DNA of 64,000 nt from an uncultured Allomuricauda sp. (GCF_947495325.1 NZ_CANLYK010000002.1:868001-932000), one strand, 5' to 3'; shown: positions 36,624 to 46,811, counted from the stretch's first letter. Numbers and translations are program-made. The notes: generated by a model not told the origin, from the letters alone.

Positions 36624-37649
36624 ATGATTTTGAAAACAAAGATTACATTAAAGGATATTGCCCGAGAACTTGAAGTTTCTATTTCTACTGTTTCAAAAGC
36701 ACTTAAAAATAGTGAGGAGATAAGCAGGGATACGAAAGAAAAAATTCAAGCTTTTGCCAAATTATACAATTACAAGCCCAACAATATTGCCATAAGCCTC
36801 AAAAATAAAAGAACTAAAAATATTGGTGTTGTAATTCCTGATATTGTACATCATTTTTTCACGACAGTAATTCGTGGTATTGAAAAATATGCAAATGCCA
36901 AAGGATACAATGTAATTGTCTGTCTTTCTGAAGAATCCTTTGATAAGGAAGTGATCAATATGGAAATGCTGGCAAATGGCAGTATCGATGGCTTCATTAT
37001 GTCTTTATCATCAGAAACCCAAGCTAAAAACGACTATAACCATCTAAAAGAAGTTACGGAGCAGGGAATACCTTTAGTACTATTTGATCGTGTTACCAAT
37101 GAAGTTGATTGCGACAAAGTTATCATTGACGATGAATTGGGAGGCTATATGGCAACAAAAAAGCTTATCGATGAAGGAAGAAAGAAAATTGCCTTAATTA
37201 CGACTGATGATTACCTAAGCGTAAGCAAGGCAAGAGCCGAAGGTTACCGAAAAGCTCTTTTAGAGAGCAACTTAAGCCTTGATGAGTCGAAGATACTTAA
37301 GCTTTCCACAATGGAAGTAGATGAAAAAAGCATTCGACATTTCTTCAATAATCAGGAGGTTGATGCAGTACTCTGTGTAAATGAGGTGTTTACCGTTTTT
37401 AGTATGCGCTTGCTTCAAGAAAAAGGTCTAAATATCCCAAAAGATGTATCATTTATAGGTTTTACGAATGGGCTTCTTTCCGAATTTGCAAACCCTAGAC
37501 TTACCGTTGTTGCCCAACACGGAGAAAAAATGGGCGAAATTTCCGCACAAATGTTGATTGAGAAAGTGGAAAGTGAGAATGAAGAAGAAACATTTCAAAC
37601 CAAAATTTTAGAACCTACTTTGGTGGTAAGAGATTCCACAATTAATTAA
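36624..37649 (+). CDS. LacI-family regulator of the alpha-glucan locus
   Basis: 341 residues from ATG 36624 (MILKTKITLKDIA); an upstream TTG would add 13 residues without family support. Helix-turn-helix ITLKDIARELEVSISTVSKA, hinge NNIAISLKNKRTK, then the sugar-binding core (IGVVIPDIVHHFFTTVIRGI, LVLFDRVTNEV, VNEVFTVFSM). It heads the LacI-GH65-GH13 unit and is divergent from SusC. Flavobacterial maltose loci commonly carry a LacI regulator of this kind; an alpha-glucoside effector is inferred. Confidence 0.88.
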   Translation: MILKTKITLKDIARELEVSISTVSKALKNSEEISRDTKEKIQAFAKLYNYKPNNIAISLKNKRTKNIGVVIPDIVHHFFTTVIRGIEKYANAKGYNVIVCLSEESFDKEVINMEMLANGSIDGFIMSLSSETQAKNDYNHLKEVTEQGIPLVLFDRVTNEVDCDKVIIDDELGGYMATKKLIDEGRKKIALITTDDYLSVSKARAEGYRKALLESNLSLDESKILKLSTMEVDEKSIRHFFNNQEVDAVLCVNEVFTVFSMRLLQEKGLNIPKDVSFIGFTNGLLSEFANPRLTVVAQHGEKMGEISAQMLIEKVESENEEETFQTKILEPTLVVRDSTIN

Positions 37650-37712
37650 GTTTGCATCGACCTTAAAACTAAGGCAACTCAATTTACTCACCAAGTTTTA
37701 GTTTAAACATCG

Positions 37713-40019
37713 ATGAATCAAGATTATATAAAAGTAGACCCATGGTCAATTATTGAAGAGGGTTTTGACGCGAAACAAGTTAAATCCTCAGAAAGTTTGT
37801 TCAGTTTGGGCAACGGTGCCATGGGTCAGAGAGCCAATTTTGAGGAAGAATATACCGGAGATACTTTTCAGGGTAGTTACATAGCAGGAGTTTATTATCC
37901 AGATAAGACCAGAGTAGGTTGGTGGAAAAATGGTTACCCCGAATATTTTGCTAAAGTCCTTAATGCTCCAAACTGGATTGGTATTGAAGTTCTAATCAAT
38001 GAAGAATTGGTTGACCTTAATACATGCAAATCTGTTAGGGAGTTTAAAAGAGAGTTGAATATGCGTGAAGGGTGGTATCAACGAAGTTTTACGGCCCAAT
38101 TACAAAATGGAGTGGAAATTTCAGTAAGATCAACCCGGTTTCTAAGCCTCGATATTGATGCGGTAGGAGCAATAAAATATGAGATAACACCCCTTAACCA
38201 AGATGTTGAAGTAATTATTGCACCCTATTTAGACAGTGGCATTACCAACGAAGATTCCAATTGGGATGATAAGTTTTGGAACACAACAAATGTTGGTTCT
38301 GAAGGAAATCAGGCCTTTATTGAAGCACATACAATGAAGACCAACTTTGCTACATGCACCTTTATGGAGGCTAAGTTGTTTTACAAAGGGTTACCGGTTG
38401 AAATGACTCCTCACCTCAAAAAGACCGATAGTTTAATCGGTTTATCCTATGAGCAAAAGGTAGAGAAAGGTGAGCTTTTTACACTGCATAAGTTTGGGGG
38501 ATATACCGTTTCAAGGGACCATAAGGAGTCCGAACTTGTACAAGTGGCAAAAGAGGCCCTTTTTAGTGCGACCACATTGGGTTATGATGGATTGCTTGAA
38601 AAACAAAAGGAAGCCTGGGCCAAAGTATGGGAAATGAGTGATATCACCATTAATGGTGATGTGAAAGCGCAACAAGGAATTCGATTTAATATTTTCCAAT
38701 TAAACCAGACCTATTTAGGAAAAGATTCCCGATTGAACATTGGGCCAAAAGGATTCACAGGTGAAAAATATGGAGGAAGTACCTATTGGGATACAGAAGC
38801 GTACTGTCTTCCCTTTTATATGGCCACAAAAAATCAGCAAGTTGCATGGAGTTTGTTGGAGTATAGATACAACCATTTGGAAAAAGCGATAGAGAATGCC
38901 CAAAAACTTGGTTTTAAAAATGGGGCTGCCTTGTATCCCATGGTAACAATGAATGGGGAGGAGTGCCATAATGAATGGGAAATTACGTTTGAAGAAATCC
39001 ATAGAAATGGTGCAATCTCATTCGCAATCTATAATTATCATAGGTTTACAGATGATTACAGTTATATCCCCAAAATGGGGTTGGAAGTTTTAATTGGCAT
39101 AGCTCGGTTTTGGCATCAAAGAGTTAATTTTTCTGGGGACAAACAGCAGTATGTAATGCTAGGGGTTACAGGTCCAAATGAATATGAAAACAATGTCAAC
39201 AACAATTGGTACACCAGCTATCTGGCCAAGTGGTGTATTGACTATACGTTAGAACAACTGGAAGTTGTAAAAGAAACATACCCAAAGGACTATGCTAGAG
39301 TTATTTCCAAAACAAATTTGACCACTACAGAGACTGATGATTGGACAAATGTTGCTGGGAATATGTACTTTCCATATTCTGAAAAGTATGAGATTTTCCT
39401 ACAGCAAGATGGTTTTTTGGATAAGGAAATGATCAAGGTAGAAGATTTAGATAAATCAGACAGGCCAATCAACCAAAAATGGAGTTGGGATAGAATATTG
39501 CGTTCGCCCTATATAAAACAGGCAGATGTATTACAAGGGTTCTATTTTTTTGAAGATCACTTCAACAAGGAGTCACTAGAAAAACATTTTGACTTTTATG
39601 AACCATTTACCGTACATGAATCTTCCCTATCTCCATGCGTGCATAGTATTCAAGCAGCAAAATTGGATAGGATGGATCAAGCCTACACTTTTTACTTGAG
39701 AACCTCGAGATTGGATTTAGATGATTATAACAAAGAAGTGGAAGAAGGGCTCCACATTACATCCATGGCGGGAACATGGATGAGTATTGTTGAAGGTTTT
39801 GGAGGAATGCGAATCTTGAACAATCAACTCTGTTTTACGCCAAGAATACCTAAACAATGGGAATCATATGCCTTTAAAATCAATTTTAGAAACCAAATAA
39901 TAACCGTTACCGTTTCAGCACAGCATACAAGTTTTGAAATAACGGAGGGGAAAGAACTCAGTATTCAGGTGAATGATAAACCGGTATCATTAATTCCGGG
40001 CAAAGTTGTTCAAGCATGA
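37713..40019 (+). CDS. GH65 alpha-glucoside phosphorylase (maltose/kojibiose/trehalose-phosphorylase type)
   Basis: 768 residues, no signal peptide, cytoplasmic. N-terminal beta-sandwich (SLFSLGNGAMGQRANFEE), a linker, then the (alpha/alpha)6 barrel with YGGSTYWDTEAYCLPFYM, the NGEECHNEWEITFEEIHRNG segment and VTGPNEYENNVNNNWYT, where E490 aligns with the GH65 general acid. The enzyme cleaves an alpha-linked disaccharide with phosphate, giving beta-glucose-1-phosphate and glucose. The usual partner beta-phosphoglucomutase is not in this locus. It is 63 bases after LacI and overlaps the GH13 gene by 4 bases (ATGA). Confidence 0.9.
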   Translation: MNQDYIKVDPWSIIEEGFDAKQVKSSESLFSLGNGAMGQRANFEEEYTGDTFQGSYIAGVYYPDKTRVGWWKNGYPEYFAKVLNAPNWIGIEVLINEELVDLNTCKSVREFKRELNMREGWYQRSFTAQLQNGVEISVRSTRFLSLDIDAVGAIKYEITPLNQDVEVIIAPYLDSGITNEDSNWDDKFWNTTNVGSEGNQAFIEAHTMKTNFATCTFMEAKLFYKGLPVEMTPHLKKTDSLIGLSYEQKVEKGELFTLHKFGGYTVSRDHKESELVQVAKEALFSATTLGYDGLLEKQKEAWAKVWEMSDITINGDVKAQQGIRFNIFQLNQTYLGKDSRLNIGPKGFTGEKYGGSTYWDTEAYCLPFYMATKNQQVAWSLLEYRYNHLEKAIENAQKLGFKNGAALYPMVTMNGEECHNEWEITFEEIHRNGAISFAIYNYHRFTDDYSYIPKMGLEVLIGIARFWHQRVNFSGDKQQYVMLGVTGPNEYENNVNNNWYTSYLAKWCIDYTLEQLEVVKETYPKDYARVISKTNLTTTETDDWTNVAGNMYFPYSEKYEIFLQQDGFLDKEMIKVEDLDKSDRPINQKWSWDRILRSPYIKQADVLQGFYFFEDHFNKESLEKHFDFYEPFTVHESSLSPCVHSIQAAKLDRMDQAYTFYLRTSRLDLDDYNKEVEEGLHITSMAGTWMSIVEGFGGMRILNNQLCFTPRIPKQWESYAFKINFRNQIITVTVSAQHTSFEITEGKELSIQVNDKPVSLIPGKVVQA

Positions 40020-41887
40020 AAAAATACAGCTACATTACTTTTATGGTAATTGTAGGCTTATCGCATTCATGTGATCAGAAAACCAATCAAGAACCAGTTC
40101 AGCAAAAAATGAAGAAAAAAGCCGTAGTCTATCAAGTTTTTACTCGACTTTTTGGAAATATCAATACTACCAATAAACCTTGGGGAACCATCAATGAAAA
40201 TGGTGTTGGAAAATTTGCTGATTTCAACGAGCGGGCCTTAAATGAGATTAAAGATTTTGGAGTGACCCATATTTGGTATACCGGCGTTCCGCACCATGCA
40301 CTTATTAATGATTATACGGCTTACGGAATTTCCAATGATGACCCAGATGTGGTTAAAGGACGGGCAGGTTCACCTTATGCGGTTAAGGATTATTATAACG
40401 TTAATCCAGATTTAGCTATTGACCCAAATAAAAGGTTGGATGAATTCAAAGCGTTGGTGGTACGCACCCATCTCGCAGGAATGAAGGTTATTATAGACAT
40501 TGTTCCCAACCATGTTGCTCGAAATTATGAGGGACTTACAAATCCGGAAGGAGTTTTGGACTTTGGGGCCAATGATGATACTTCCTTGGAATATCACGTC
40601 AATAATAATTTCTACTACGTTCCCAATAGCGAGTTTAAGGTGCCGCTATGGCAAGATGATTATCTACCACTTGGTGGGGAAGAAAACCAATTTTCAAATG
40701 GAAAGTTTGTTGAGGTTCCTGCAAAATGGACCGGAAATGGGTCTAGGTTGGCACAGCCCAATTTTAATGATTGGTATGAAACGGTAAAAATAAATTATGG
40801 TGTTAGACCGGATGGCACAAAAGATTTTGATGAATTGCCCTTAGGTTTTGAAAATAAGAATTACGAAGAACACTATAAATTTTGGGGTGATAAGAACATT
40901 CCAAATTCATGGGTTAAGTTCAGGGATATTGCACAGTACTGGTTGGATTTTGGGGTGGACGGTTTTCGGTTTGATATGGCCGAAATGGTACCTGTTGAAT
41001 TTTGGAGCTATCTGAATTCGAGTATCAAAATGAAAAACCCAGAAGCCTTCTTATTGGCTGAAGTGTACAACCCAGACCTCTATCGGGATTACATCCACAA
41101 GGGGAAAATGGATTATTTGTACGATAAAGTAGAATTGTACGATAGCATAAAGCACATTATGAAAGGATATGGTTGGACCGACCATATTCCAGTGGTGCAA
41201 AAAGGAATGGCAGATATAGAGCATCATATGCTTCATTTTTTGGAGAATCATGATGAACAACGAATTGCAAGTCCAGATTTTGTTGGGAAAGCAGAGCTTG
41301 CAAAACCTGCCATGGTCGTGTCTGCAACCTTGAGTACTTCACCAACCATGATATATTTTGGACAGGAAGTAGGAGAACCGGGAGCAGAAGATGCAGGGTT
41401 TGGTAAACCTACACGTACATCAATCTTTGATTATATAGGAGTGCCAAATCATCAACGTTGGGTGAACGATAAAAAGTTTGATGGAGGTCAACTATCCAAA
41501 GAAGAAAAAGAGTTAAGGGATTTCTATAAGCGACTATTAAATTTTACCATTAAAAGTGACGCCCTAATGGGGGCATACCAAGAAATTCACTTTTACAATA
41601 AAGATTTTACGGAGAACTATGACCATAGGGTGCTTTCCTATGTAAGATGGTGCAATACCGAAAAACTTGTGGTGATTTCAAATTTTGATGCCGTCAAAGA
41701 CTATACGTTTCAATTGAAAATTCCAAAAGATGTCATCGAAAAATGGAATTTGAAGAATGGAGAATACAACTTAACAGAAGAACTTTACAATAAAATCAAC
41801 AAAACTCTTTTTGTAGAAGGTGGACAAGGAATAATTACAGTGGAATTGGAGCCTTTGGAATCTGTTATTTTTAAAGTTGAAGAATAA
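40016..41887 (+). CDS. GH13 alpha-amylase-family lipoprotein
   Basis: 623 residues with a lipoprotein signal (VGLSHSC, C19), so periplasmic or surface-bound. The GH13 regions are present: IIDIVPNHVARNY (region I), DGFRFDMAEM with the nucleophile Asp near 319, LLAEVYNPD with the acid/base Glu near 349 and FLENHDEQR with the third Asp near 412. The catalytic barrel is followed by a short C-terminal sandwich. It would degrade imported alpha-glucan to disaccharides for the cytoplasmic GH65 enzyme. The early GSPYAVKDYYNVNPDLA motif is common in bacterial GH13 members with transglycosylase or amylase activity. Confidence 0.9.
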   Translation: MKKYSYITFMVIVGLSHSCDQKTNQEPVQQKMKKKAVVYQVFTRLFGNINTTNKPWGTINENGVGKFADFNERALNEIKDFGVTHIWYTGVPHHALINDYTAYGISNDDPDVVKGRAGSPYAVKDYYNVNPDLAIDPNKRLDEFKALVVRTHLAGMKVIIDIVPNHVARNYEGLTNPEGVLDFGANDDTSLEYHVNNNFYYVPNSEFKVPLWQDDYLPLGGEENQFSNGKFVEVPAKWTGNGSRLAQPNFNDWYETVKINYGVRPDGTKDFDELPLGFENKNYEEHYKFWGDKNIPNSWVKFRDIAQYWLDFGVDGFRFDMAEMVPVEFWSYLNSSIKMKNPEAFLLAEVYNPDLYRDYIHKGKMDYLYDKVELYDSIKHIMKGYGWTDHIPVVQKGMADIEHHMLHFLENHDEQRIASPDFVGKAELAKPAMVVSATLSTSPTMIYFGQEVGEPGAEDAGFGKPTRTSIFDYIGVPNHQRWVNDKKFDGGQLSKEEKELRDFYKRLLNFTIKSDALMGAYQEIHFYNKDFTENYDHRVLSYVRWCNTEKLVVISNFDAVKDYTFQLKIPKDVIEKWNLKNGEYNLTEELYNKINKTLFVEGGQGIITVELEPLESVIFKVEE

Positions 41888-41890
41888 AAA

Positions 41891-41913
41891 AGCGGGCTGT
41901 AAAACAGCCCGCT
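41891..41913. terminator. Terminator hairpin between convergent GH13 and membrane-protein genes
   Basis: Perfect 10-bp stem (AGCGGGCTGT / ACAGCCCGCT) with an AAA loop. The A-tract at 41886-41890 gives a U-run on the minus transcript, so it fits best as terminator of the gene at 41938-42360 and probably also stops the GH13 transcript. Confidence 0.8.
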
Positions 41914-41937
41914 CAAGTTTAAGGTTGGTTAATTTTC

Positions 41938-42360
41938 TTATGTTTTGACTGGGGCTGTATTCTTATATACCAGTGCAATTACAACACCAACAATACCATA
42001 ATAAATAATTTCAACAATAGCTTCTACAACATATCCTGTGAAATCCATAACACTTGATGTCGCATACCACATAAGACCCATGGAAATCCCGGTAAAAGCA
42101 CCTATTGCGGCACCAAATTCAAACCCTTGACCAACACTATGATGCCCTCTGGCCCATTTACTGTAGATAGAACTCAATATAAAGGCTCCAATCAAGTTAG
42201 AAACAACTATCAATGGAAAGTCCATTGGGTCTTTTGAAACATCTGTGATAGTGTGAGATTCAAAAAAATCTGTCAACGCAACACCCCAAAGACCATAGCC
42301 CAACAAGAACATGACCACTGTGGCAGCTATAGTGGCCAGCAAATTAGATTTTGAAAACAT
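41938..42360 (-). CDS. Small polytopic membrane protein of unknown function
   Basis: 140 residues with four hydrophobic segments (about 8-28, 48-66, 82-102, 110-133) and no catalytic motif. The order resembles small Bacteroidota membrane proteins of the DUF1761 type, but I do not firmly recognise it. It stands alone between terminators and an AT-rich upstream region with several TGATAAA-like boxes, so it is probably regulated on its own. Confidence 0.55.
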   Translation of the reverse strand: MFSKSNLLATIAATVVMFLLGYGLWGVALTDFFESHTITDVSKDPMDFPLIVVSNLIGAFILSSIYSKWARGHHSVGQGFEFGAAIGAFTGISMGLMWYATSSVMDFTGYVVEAIVEIIYYGIVGVVIALVYKNTAPVKT

Positions 42361-42405
42361 TTTGATTATTTAATTGGTTAATAATGTGATAAATATATTA
42401 AATAA

Positions 42406-42426
42406 TTTTTATCAATATGATAAAAA
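42406..42426. promoter_or_regulatory. Inverted repeat with TTTATCA/TGATAAA arms upstream of the membrane-protein gene
   Basis: Nine-base arms TTTTTATCA and TGATAAAAA around ATA, 46 bases upstream of the gene. Further TGATAAA-like boxes occur at about 42387, 42443, 42457 and 42472 in the same 187-bp gap. An operator cluster is possible; base composition alone could also produce such boxes. Confidence 0.35.
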
Positions 42427-42547
42427 AACATATCAAAAATTGATTATTTATCTATTTTGATAAAATATAAATGATAAATAACTAGTAAGGAAATAGGAGT
42501 GAATTCCATTTTCAAGTTGTATTTTTAGAATTAAAACTTAACCGATA

Positions 42548-43300
42548 ATGAAAAAAACAATTGCAGTGGTATTAATCACTGTTTTTTTAGCTAACAATTG
42601 TGGCATGAAAGATTATGAACCTTTGGTTATTGGTCATAGGGGAGCAATGGGGCACGAGACCGAGAATACTTTGGCATCCATAAAAAAAGCAATGGATTTA
42701 GGGGTTGATATGATTGAAATAGATGTCTTTAAAATCAAGAGTGGAGAAATTGTGGTGTTTCATGATGATGAGGTTGAACGGCTTTCTAATGGAAAAGGAT
42801 TAATAGAAGAATACGATATAGTTGAATTAAATAAACTTACCCTGAAGGGGAACCATACAATACCCTTATTACAAGATATTTTAAATTTAATCGATGGAAA
42901 TGTAGCACTCAATATAGAATTGAAAGGAGCTAACACGGCCAAAGATGTGAATACCATAATGGCGAATTATATTAATAATAAAGGATGGAAATCTGATGAT
43001 TTTGTGATTTCCAGTTTTAAATGGAATGAACTTGAGAAGATGCGTACAATAAATAGGGATGTGAAAATTGCAATTTTGACCGAGGAAGACCCGCTGGAAG
43101 CAATTTCAATTGCCAAAGAATTGAATGCCGTTGCCATAAATCCTGATTTTAAAACATTGACCACCGAAAATACTTCTAAAATGCACAAAGAAGGATTTAA
43201 AGTCTATACATGGACGGTTAACCAACCGGATGATATCCAAAGAATGAAGAAATTCAGAGTGGACGGAATTATAACCAATTATCCTGAACGTGTACATTAA
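42548..43300 (+). CDS. Glycerophosphodiester phosphodiesterase (secreted)
   Basis: 250 residues. An N-terminal signal (MKKTIAVVLITVFLANNCG) has a cysteine but an imperfect lipobox. The GDPD motifs follow: VIGHRGAMGHETENTL, DMIEIDVFKIKSGEIVVFHD and NIELKG, with the closing VYTWTVNQPDDIQRM and GIITNYPE. The enzyme hydrolyses glycerophosphodiesters to sn-glycerol-3-phosphate and an alcohol. The following flavoprotein overlaps its stop by one base. Glycerol uptake and kinase genes nearby suggest a lipid-headgroup salvage theme. Confidence 0.88.
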   Translation: MKKTIAVVLITVFLANNCGMKDYEPLVIGHRGAMGHETENTLASIKKAMDLGVDMIEIDVFKIKSGEIVVFHDDEVERLSNGKGLIEEYDIVELNKLTLKGNHTIPLLQDILNLIDGNVALNIELKGANTAKDVNTIMANYINNKGWKSDDFVISSFKWNELEKMRTINRDVKIAILTEEDPLEAISIAKELNAVAINPDFKTLTTENTSKMHKEGFKVYTWTVNQPDDIQRMKKFRVDGIITNYPERVH

Positions 43301-44571
43301 TGTTTGATATTATTGTTGTTGGAGGTGGAGCGGCAGGTTTTTATGCTGCAATCCAGATTGCTGAACATGCCCCACATTTAAATGTGGCCATTTTTGAAAG
43401 AGGAAAAACAGTGCTGTCCAAAGTCAAAGTTTCGGGCGGTGGTCGTTGTAATGTAACACATGGCGAATTTTCTGCTCAAGAGTTGGTTACCAATTATCCA
43501 AGAGGACAAAAGGAGCTTCTAGGTCCTTTTCATACGTATGCTCCCATAGATGTGATGTCATTTTTTGAAGAAAAAGGAATTCCGTTGAAAATAGAGGATG
43601 ATGGTAGGGTTTTTCCAAAAAGCAACTCATCACAAACCATTATTGATTGTTTTGTCAACGAAGCTGAGCGATTAGGGGTTAAAATTTTAAGGAATAGCTC
43701 AGTTAAAGAGTTTGGCAGGAGCAAAGAGGGCGATAGGTGGCGGATAACAACAATGAACAAGCACTATCAAACCAAAAAATTGCTTTTGGCTACAGGGAGT
43801 AATCCAAAAATTTGGAAACAATTGGAGAAAATGAGACACACAATTATTCCCCCGGTCCCTTCATTGTTCACCTTTAATATTAATGATGAAAGAATAAAAG
43901 GTATTCAAGGAATAAGTACAGAAGCTTCCGTAGAAATTCCTTCAAAAAAGAGATTTCCCTCAAAAATTGATGTTGAACTAAAAAGCGCACTCAAGGATGA
44001 GTCCGTTTTAGAATCCGAAGGCCCTGTTTTAATTACGCATTGGGGACTAAGTGGTCCCGCTATATTAAAACTCTCAGCTTGGGGTGCGAACATATTGCAC
44101 AAGTACGATTATAATTTTAGGGTCGTTATCAATTGGATGCCAGAATACACAACAGGTTCCATGGAACTATATCTTAGAGAAGTAAAAGAGGTTGAACCCA
44201 AAAAGACCATTTTAAGAACTAATGCTGTTGACATGCCCAGAAGACTTTGGATAAATTTGGTAAAAGCAGCTGGAATAGATAAAGACTTGAAATGGGGAGA
44301 TGTAACTAAGGAAAAACTTCAAAATCTTGCAAAACAACTCACAGCATGTTCTTTTAAGGTGGAAGGGAAAAGCACGTTCAAAGAAGAGTTTGTCACTGCG
44401 GGTGGTATCGACTTAAAGGAAATCAATTTTAAGACTTTTGAAAGCAAAATTCATCAAAATCTATATTTTGCTGGTGAAATCATCAACGTTGATGCCATAA
44501 CAGGGGGCTTTAATTTTCAAAATGCCTGGACAGGTGCCTATATTGCGGCAAAGGCGATTGTTTCAAAGTAA
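43300..44571 (+). CDS. NAD(P)/FAD-dependent oxidoreductase (HI0933/BaiN family)
   Basis: 423 residues. Dinucleotide-binding GGGAAGFYAAIQIAE, then the family-specific KVSGGGRCNVTH near 48, ATGSNPKIW and the C-terminal TAGGIDLKEIN with INVDAITGGFNFQNAWTGAY that completes FAD binding. The family is widespread; a few members reduce bile acids or are called aminoacetone oxidases, but the typical role is not settled. TAATG overlap with the GDPD gene shows co-translation. Confidence 0.85.
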   Translation: MFDIIVVGGGAAGFYAAIQIAEHAPHLNVAIFERGKTVLSKVKVSGGGRCNVTHGEFSAQELVTNYPRGQKELLGPFHTYAPIDVMSFFEEKGIPLKIEDDGRVFPKSNSSQTIIDCFVNEAERLGVKILRNSSVKEFGRSKEGDRWRITTMNKHYQTKKLLLATGSNPKIWKQLEKMRHTIIPPVPSLFTFNINDERIKGIQGISTEASVEIPSKKRFPSKIDVELKSALKDESVLESEGPVLITHWGLSGPAILKLSAWGANILHKYDYNFRVVINWMPEYTTGSMELYLREVKEVEPKKTILRTNAVDMPRRLWINLVKAAGIDKDLKWGDVTKEKLQNLAKQLTACSFKVEGKSTFKEEFVTAGGIDLKEINFKTFESKIHQNLYFAGEIINVDAITGGFNFQNAWTGAYIAAKAIVSK

Positions 44572-44573
44572 AT

Positions 44574-45302
44574 TTATTGAAGCAACATGGCAATTCCTGC
44601 AGCAAGTGATGCTCCCAGAATGGGACCAACAACTGGAATCCATGAATATCCCCATCCGTTGGAGCCTTTATTTTTAATTGGGACTAGGGCATGAATTATT
44701 CTTGGTCCTAAATCCCTAGCAGGATTAATTGCGTAACCTGTTGTGCCACCCAAAGACAAGCCAATTCCCCAGACAATCAATGCAACAGGTAAAGCTCCCA
44801 AAGAACCTAAACCTATAATACTATTGTCGCTGGTTGCCACAGCATCCGTAAAATAAAGTACTGTAAATACCAAAACAAAAGTCCCTACAACCTCTGTTAA
44901 AAGGTTTAGAAAAGTATTTGGAATTGCAGGTGCATTACAAAACACAGCTCTTTTAGTATTGCCATCTTCGGTAGCATTAAAATGGTCTTTGTTCATTAAC
45001 CACACAAAGAAAGCTCCCAACATAGCTCCAATAAATTGAGCCAGGATATAATTGGGAACATCATAGATTGAAAACTCCCCCGCCATAGCAAGCCCAATGG
45101 TAACGGCAGGATTTATGTGTGCTCCACTATGCGGGCCGGCAACAACAACACCAGTATAGACTGCAAAGGCCCAACCCGTGGTAATCACTATCCACCCGGA
45201 ACCATTTCCATATGTTTTTTTTAATGAAACATTGGCGTTGACACCACAGCCCAACAAAATCAATAGAAATGTTCCAACGATTTCTGCAATAAATGGAGTC
45301 AT
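44574..45302 (-). CDS. glpF: Glycerol uptake facilitator (MIP/aquaporin family)
   Basis: 242 residues, six membrane helices and the two half-helices with NPA boxes: INPAVTIGLAM (near 63) and INPARDLGPR (near 191). The aspartate after the second NPA (NPARD) marks glycerol-conducting aquaglyceroporins. It lies 12 bases after glpK on the same strand, so glycerol entry and phosphorylation are made together. Confidence 0.9.
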   Translation of the reverse strand: MTPFIAEIVGTFLLILLGCGVNANVSLKKTYGNGSGWIVITTGWAFAVYTGVVVAGPHSGAHINPAVTIGLAMAGEFSIYDVPNYILAQFIGAMLGAFFVWLMNKDHFNATEDGNTKRAVFCNAPAIPNTFLNLLTEVVGTFVLVFTVLYFTDAVATSDNSIIGLGSLGALPVALIVWGIGLSLGGTTGYAINPARDLGPRIIHALVPIKNKGSNGWGYSWIPVVGPILGASLAAGIAMLLQ

Positions 45303-45314
45303 GTTAGTTTTGGT

Positions 45315-46811
45315 TTAATTATTTTTTGTCCACTGTTCAAGTGCATCAATGGCTCTATACCACCCTTTTATGCCCGTTTCTATTTTCTCACGTTCTTGTG
45401 ATGGGTTAAAATGAACATCGGTTTGCCAAATATCCTGAATTTCCTCAGGACTTTCCCAATATCCAACAGCAAGTCCAGCCAAATAGGCAGCTCCCATGAC
45501 CGTAGTTTCTATAATTTTAGGACGAATGGTAACGGTATTCAAAACATCCGATTGAAATTGCATAAGCATATTGTTAACCGTTGCTCCCCCATCAACCCTT
45601 AGTTCTTTTATGGAAATCCCGGAATCTGCTTCCATGGCTTTTAAAATATCCATGGTTTGGTAGGCTATGGATTCCAAGGCGGCTCGGGCAATATGGGCAT
45701 CGGTACTTCCCCGTGTCAACCCAAAAATGGTTCCTTGGGCATGTTGGTTCCAATGTGGAGCCCCCAAACCAGCAAAGGCCGGCACAAAATAAACACCCTC
45801 TGAGCTGTCTACAGAACTGGCAAGTTGTTCTACCTCGGAGGAGGTTTTAATAATTTTTAAACTATCCCGTAACCATTGCACAACCGCTCCTGCTATAAAA
45901 ATGCTTCCTTCCAACGCGTAGGTGGTCTTTCCATTTATTTTCCATGCAACCGTGGTAAGCAGATTGTTTTTAGAAACTATTGGCTTGTCTCCAATATTCA
46001 TCAACATAAAACAACCTGTGCCATATGTATTTTTCACCATCCCTTGTTTGGTGCACATTTGACCAAATAAAGCTGCTTGTTGATCACCGGCAATACCAGC
46101 AATTGGGATTTTGGCGGCAAAGAAATTAGGACTCGTGTGACCGTAAACTTCGCTGGATTGTTTTACTTCTGGCAGCATACTTTTAGGAATGGTCAAAAGT
46201 TCTAAAAGTTCATCGTCCCATTCCATGGTATTGATATTAAATATCAATGACCTGCAGGCATTGGTAACATCCGTTATGTGTAATGTACCCTCTGTCATTT
46301 TCCAGATGAGCCAGGTGTCAATTGTTCCCAGAACCAAATCACCAGCTTCTGCCTTTTCACGAGCACCTTCCACATTATCCAAAATCCATTTTACTTTGGT
46401 TCCAGAGAAATAGGAATCTATCACCAAGCCAGTTTTCTCACGAATCATTTCGGATTTACCCTGACCTTTTAATTTATCACAGTAATCTGCAGTTCGTTTA
46501 TCCTGCCAAACAATGGCATTGTAGATAGGTTCACCCGTATTCCTGTCCCAAACCACAACAGTTTCGCGTTGGTTTGTAATTCCTATTGCGGCCAACTGCT
46601 CCCCTTTCAACCCTTTTTTACTTACTGCCTCAGCGGCTATTCCGGCTTGGGTTGCCCAAATTTCATTGGGGTCATGCTCTACCCATCCTGGTTTTGGAAA
46701 AATTTGGGTGAACTCTTTTTGTGCTACAGATATAATACTGCCAGCTTTGTCGAAAACCACAGCTCGCGAACTGGTTGTGCCTTGATCCAAGGCAAGGATA
46801 TATTGATTCAT
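45315..46811 (-). CDS. glpK: Glycerol kinase
   Basis: 498 residues, full family length. FGGY-kinase motifs: [15 protein letters not shown] at the N-terminus, [41 protein letters not shown] and [20 protein letters not shown]. It makes sn-glycerol-3-phosphate from glycerol with ATP. First gene of a glpK-glpF pair. No glycerol-3-phosphate dehydrogenase is present in the window. Confidence 0.95.
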   Translation of the reverse strand: MNQYILALDQGTTSSRAVVFDKAGSIISVAQKEFTQIFPKPGWVEHDPNEIWATQAGIAAEAVSKKGLKGEQLAAIGITNQRETVVVWDRNTGEPIYNAIVWQDKRTADYCDKLKGQGKSEMIREKTGLVIDSYFSGTKVKWILDNVEGAREKAEAGDLVLGTIDTWLIWKMTEGTLHITDVTNACRSLIFNINTMEWDDELLELLTIPKSMLPEVKQSSEVYGHTSPNFFAAKIPIAGIAGDQQAALFGQMCTKQGMVKNTYGTGCFMLMNIGDKPIVSKNNLLTTVAWKINGKTTYALEGSIFIAGAVVQWLRDSLKIIKTSSEVEQLASSVDSSEGVYFVPAFAGLGAPHWNQHAQGTIFGLTRGSTDAHIARAALESIAYQTMDILKAMEADSGISIKELRVDGGATVNNMLMQFQSDVLNTVTIRPKIIETTVMGAAYLAGLAVGYWESPEEIQDIWQTDVHFNPSQEREKIETGIKGWYRAIDALEQWTKNN

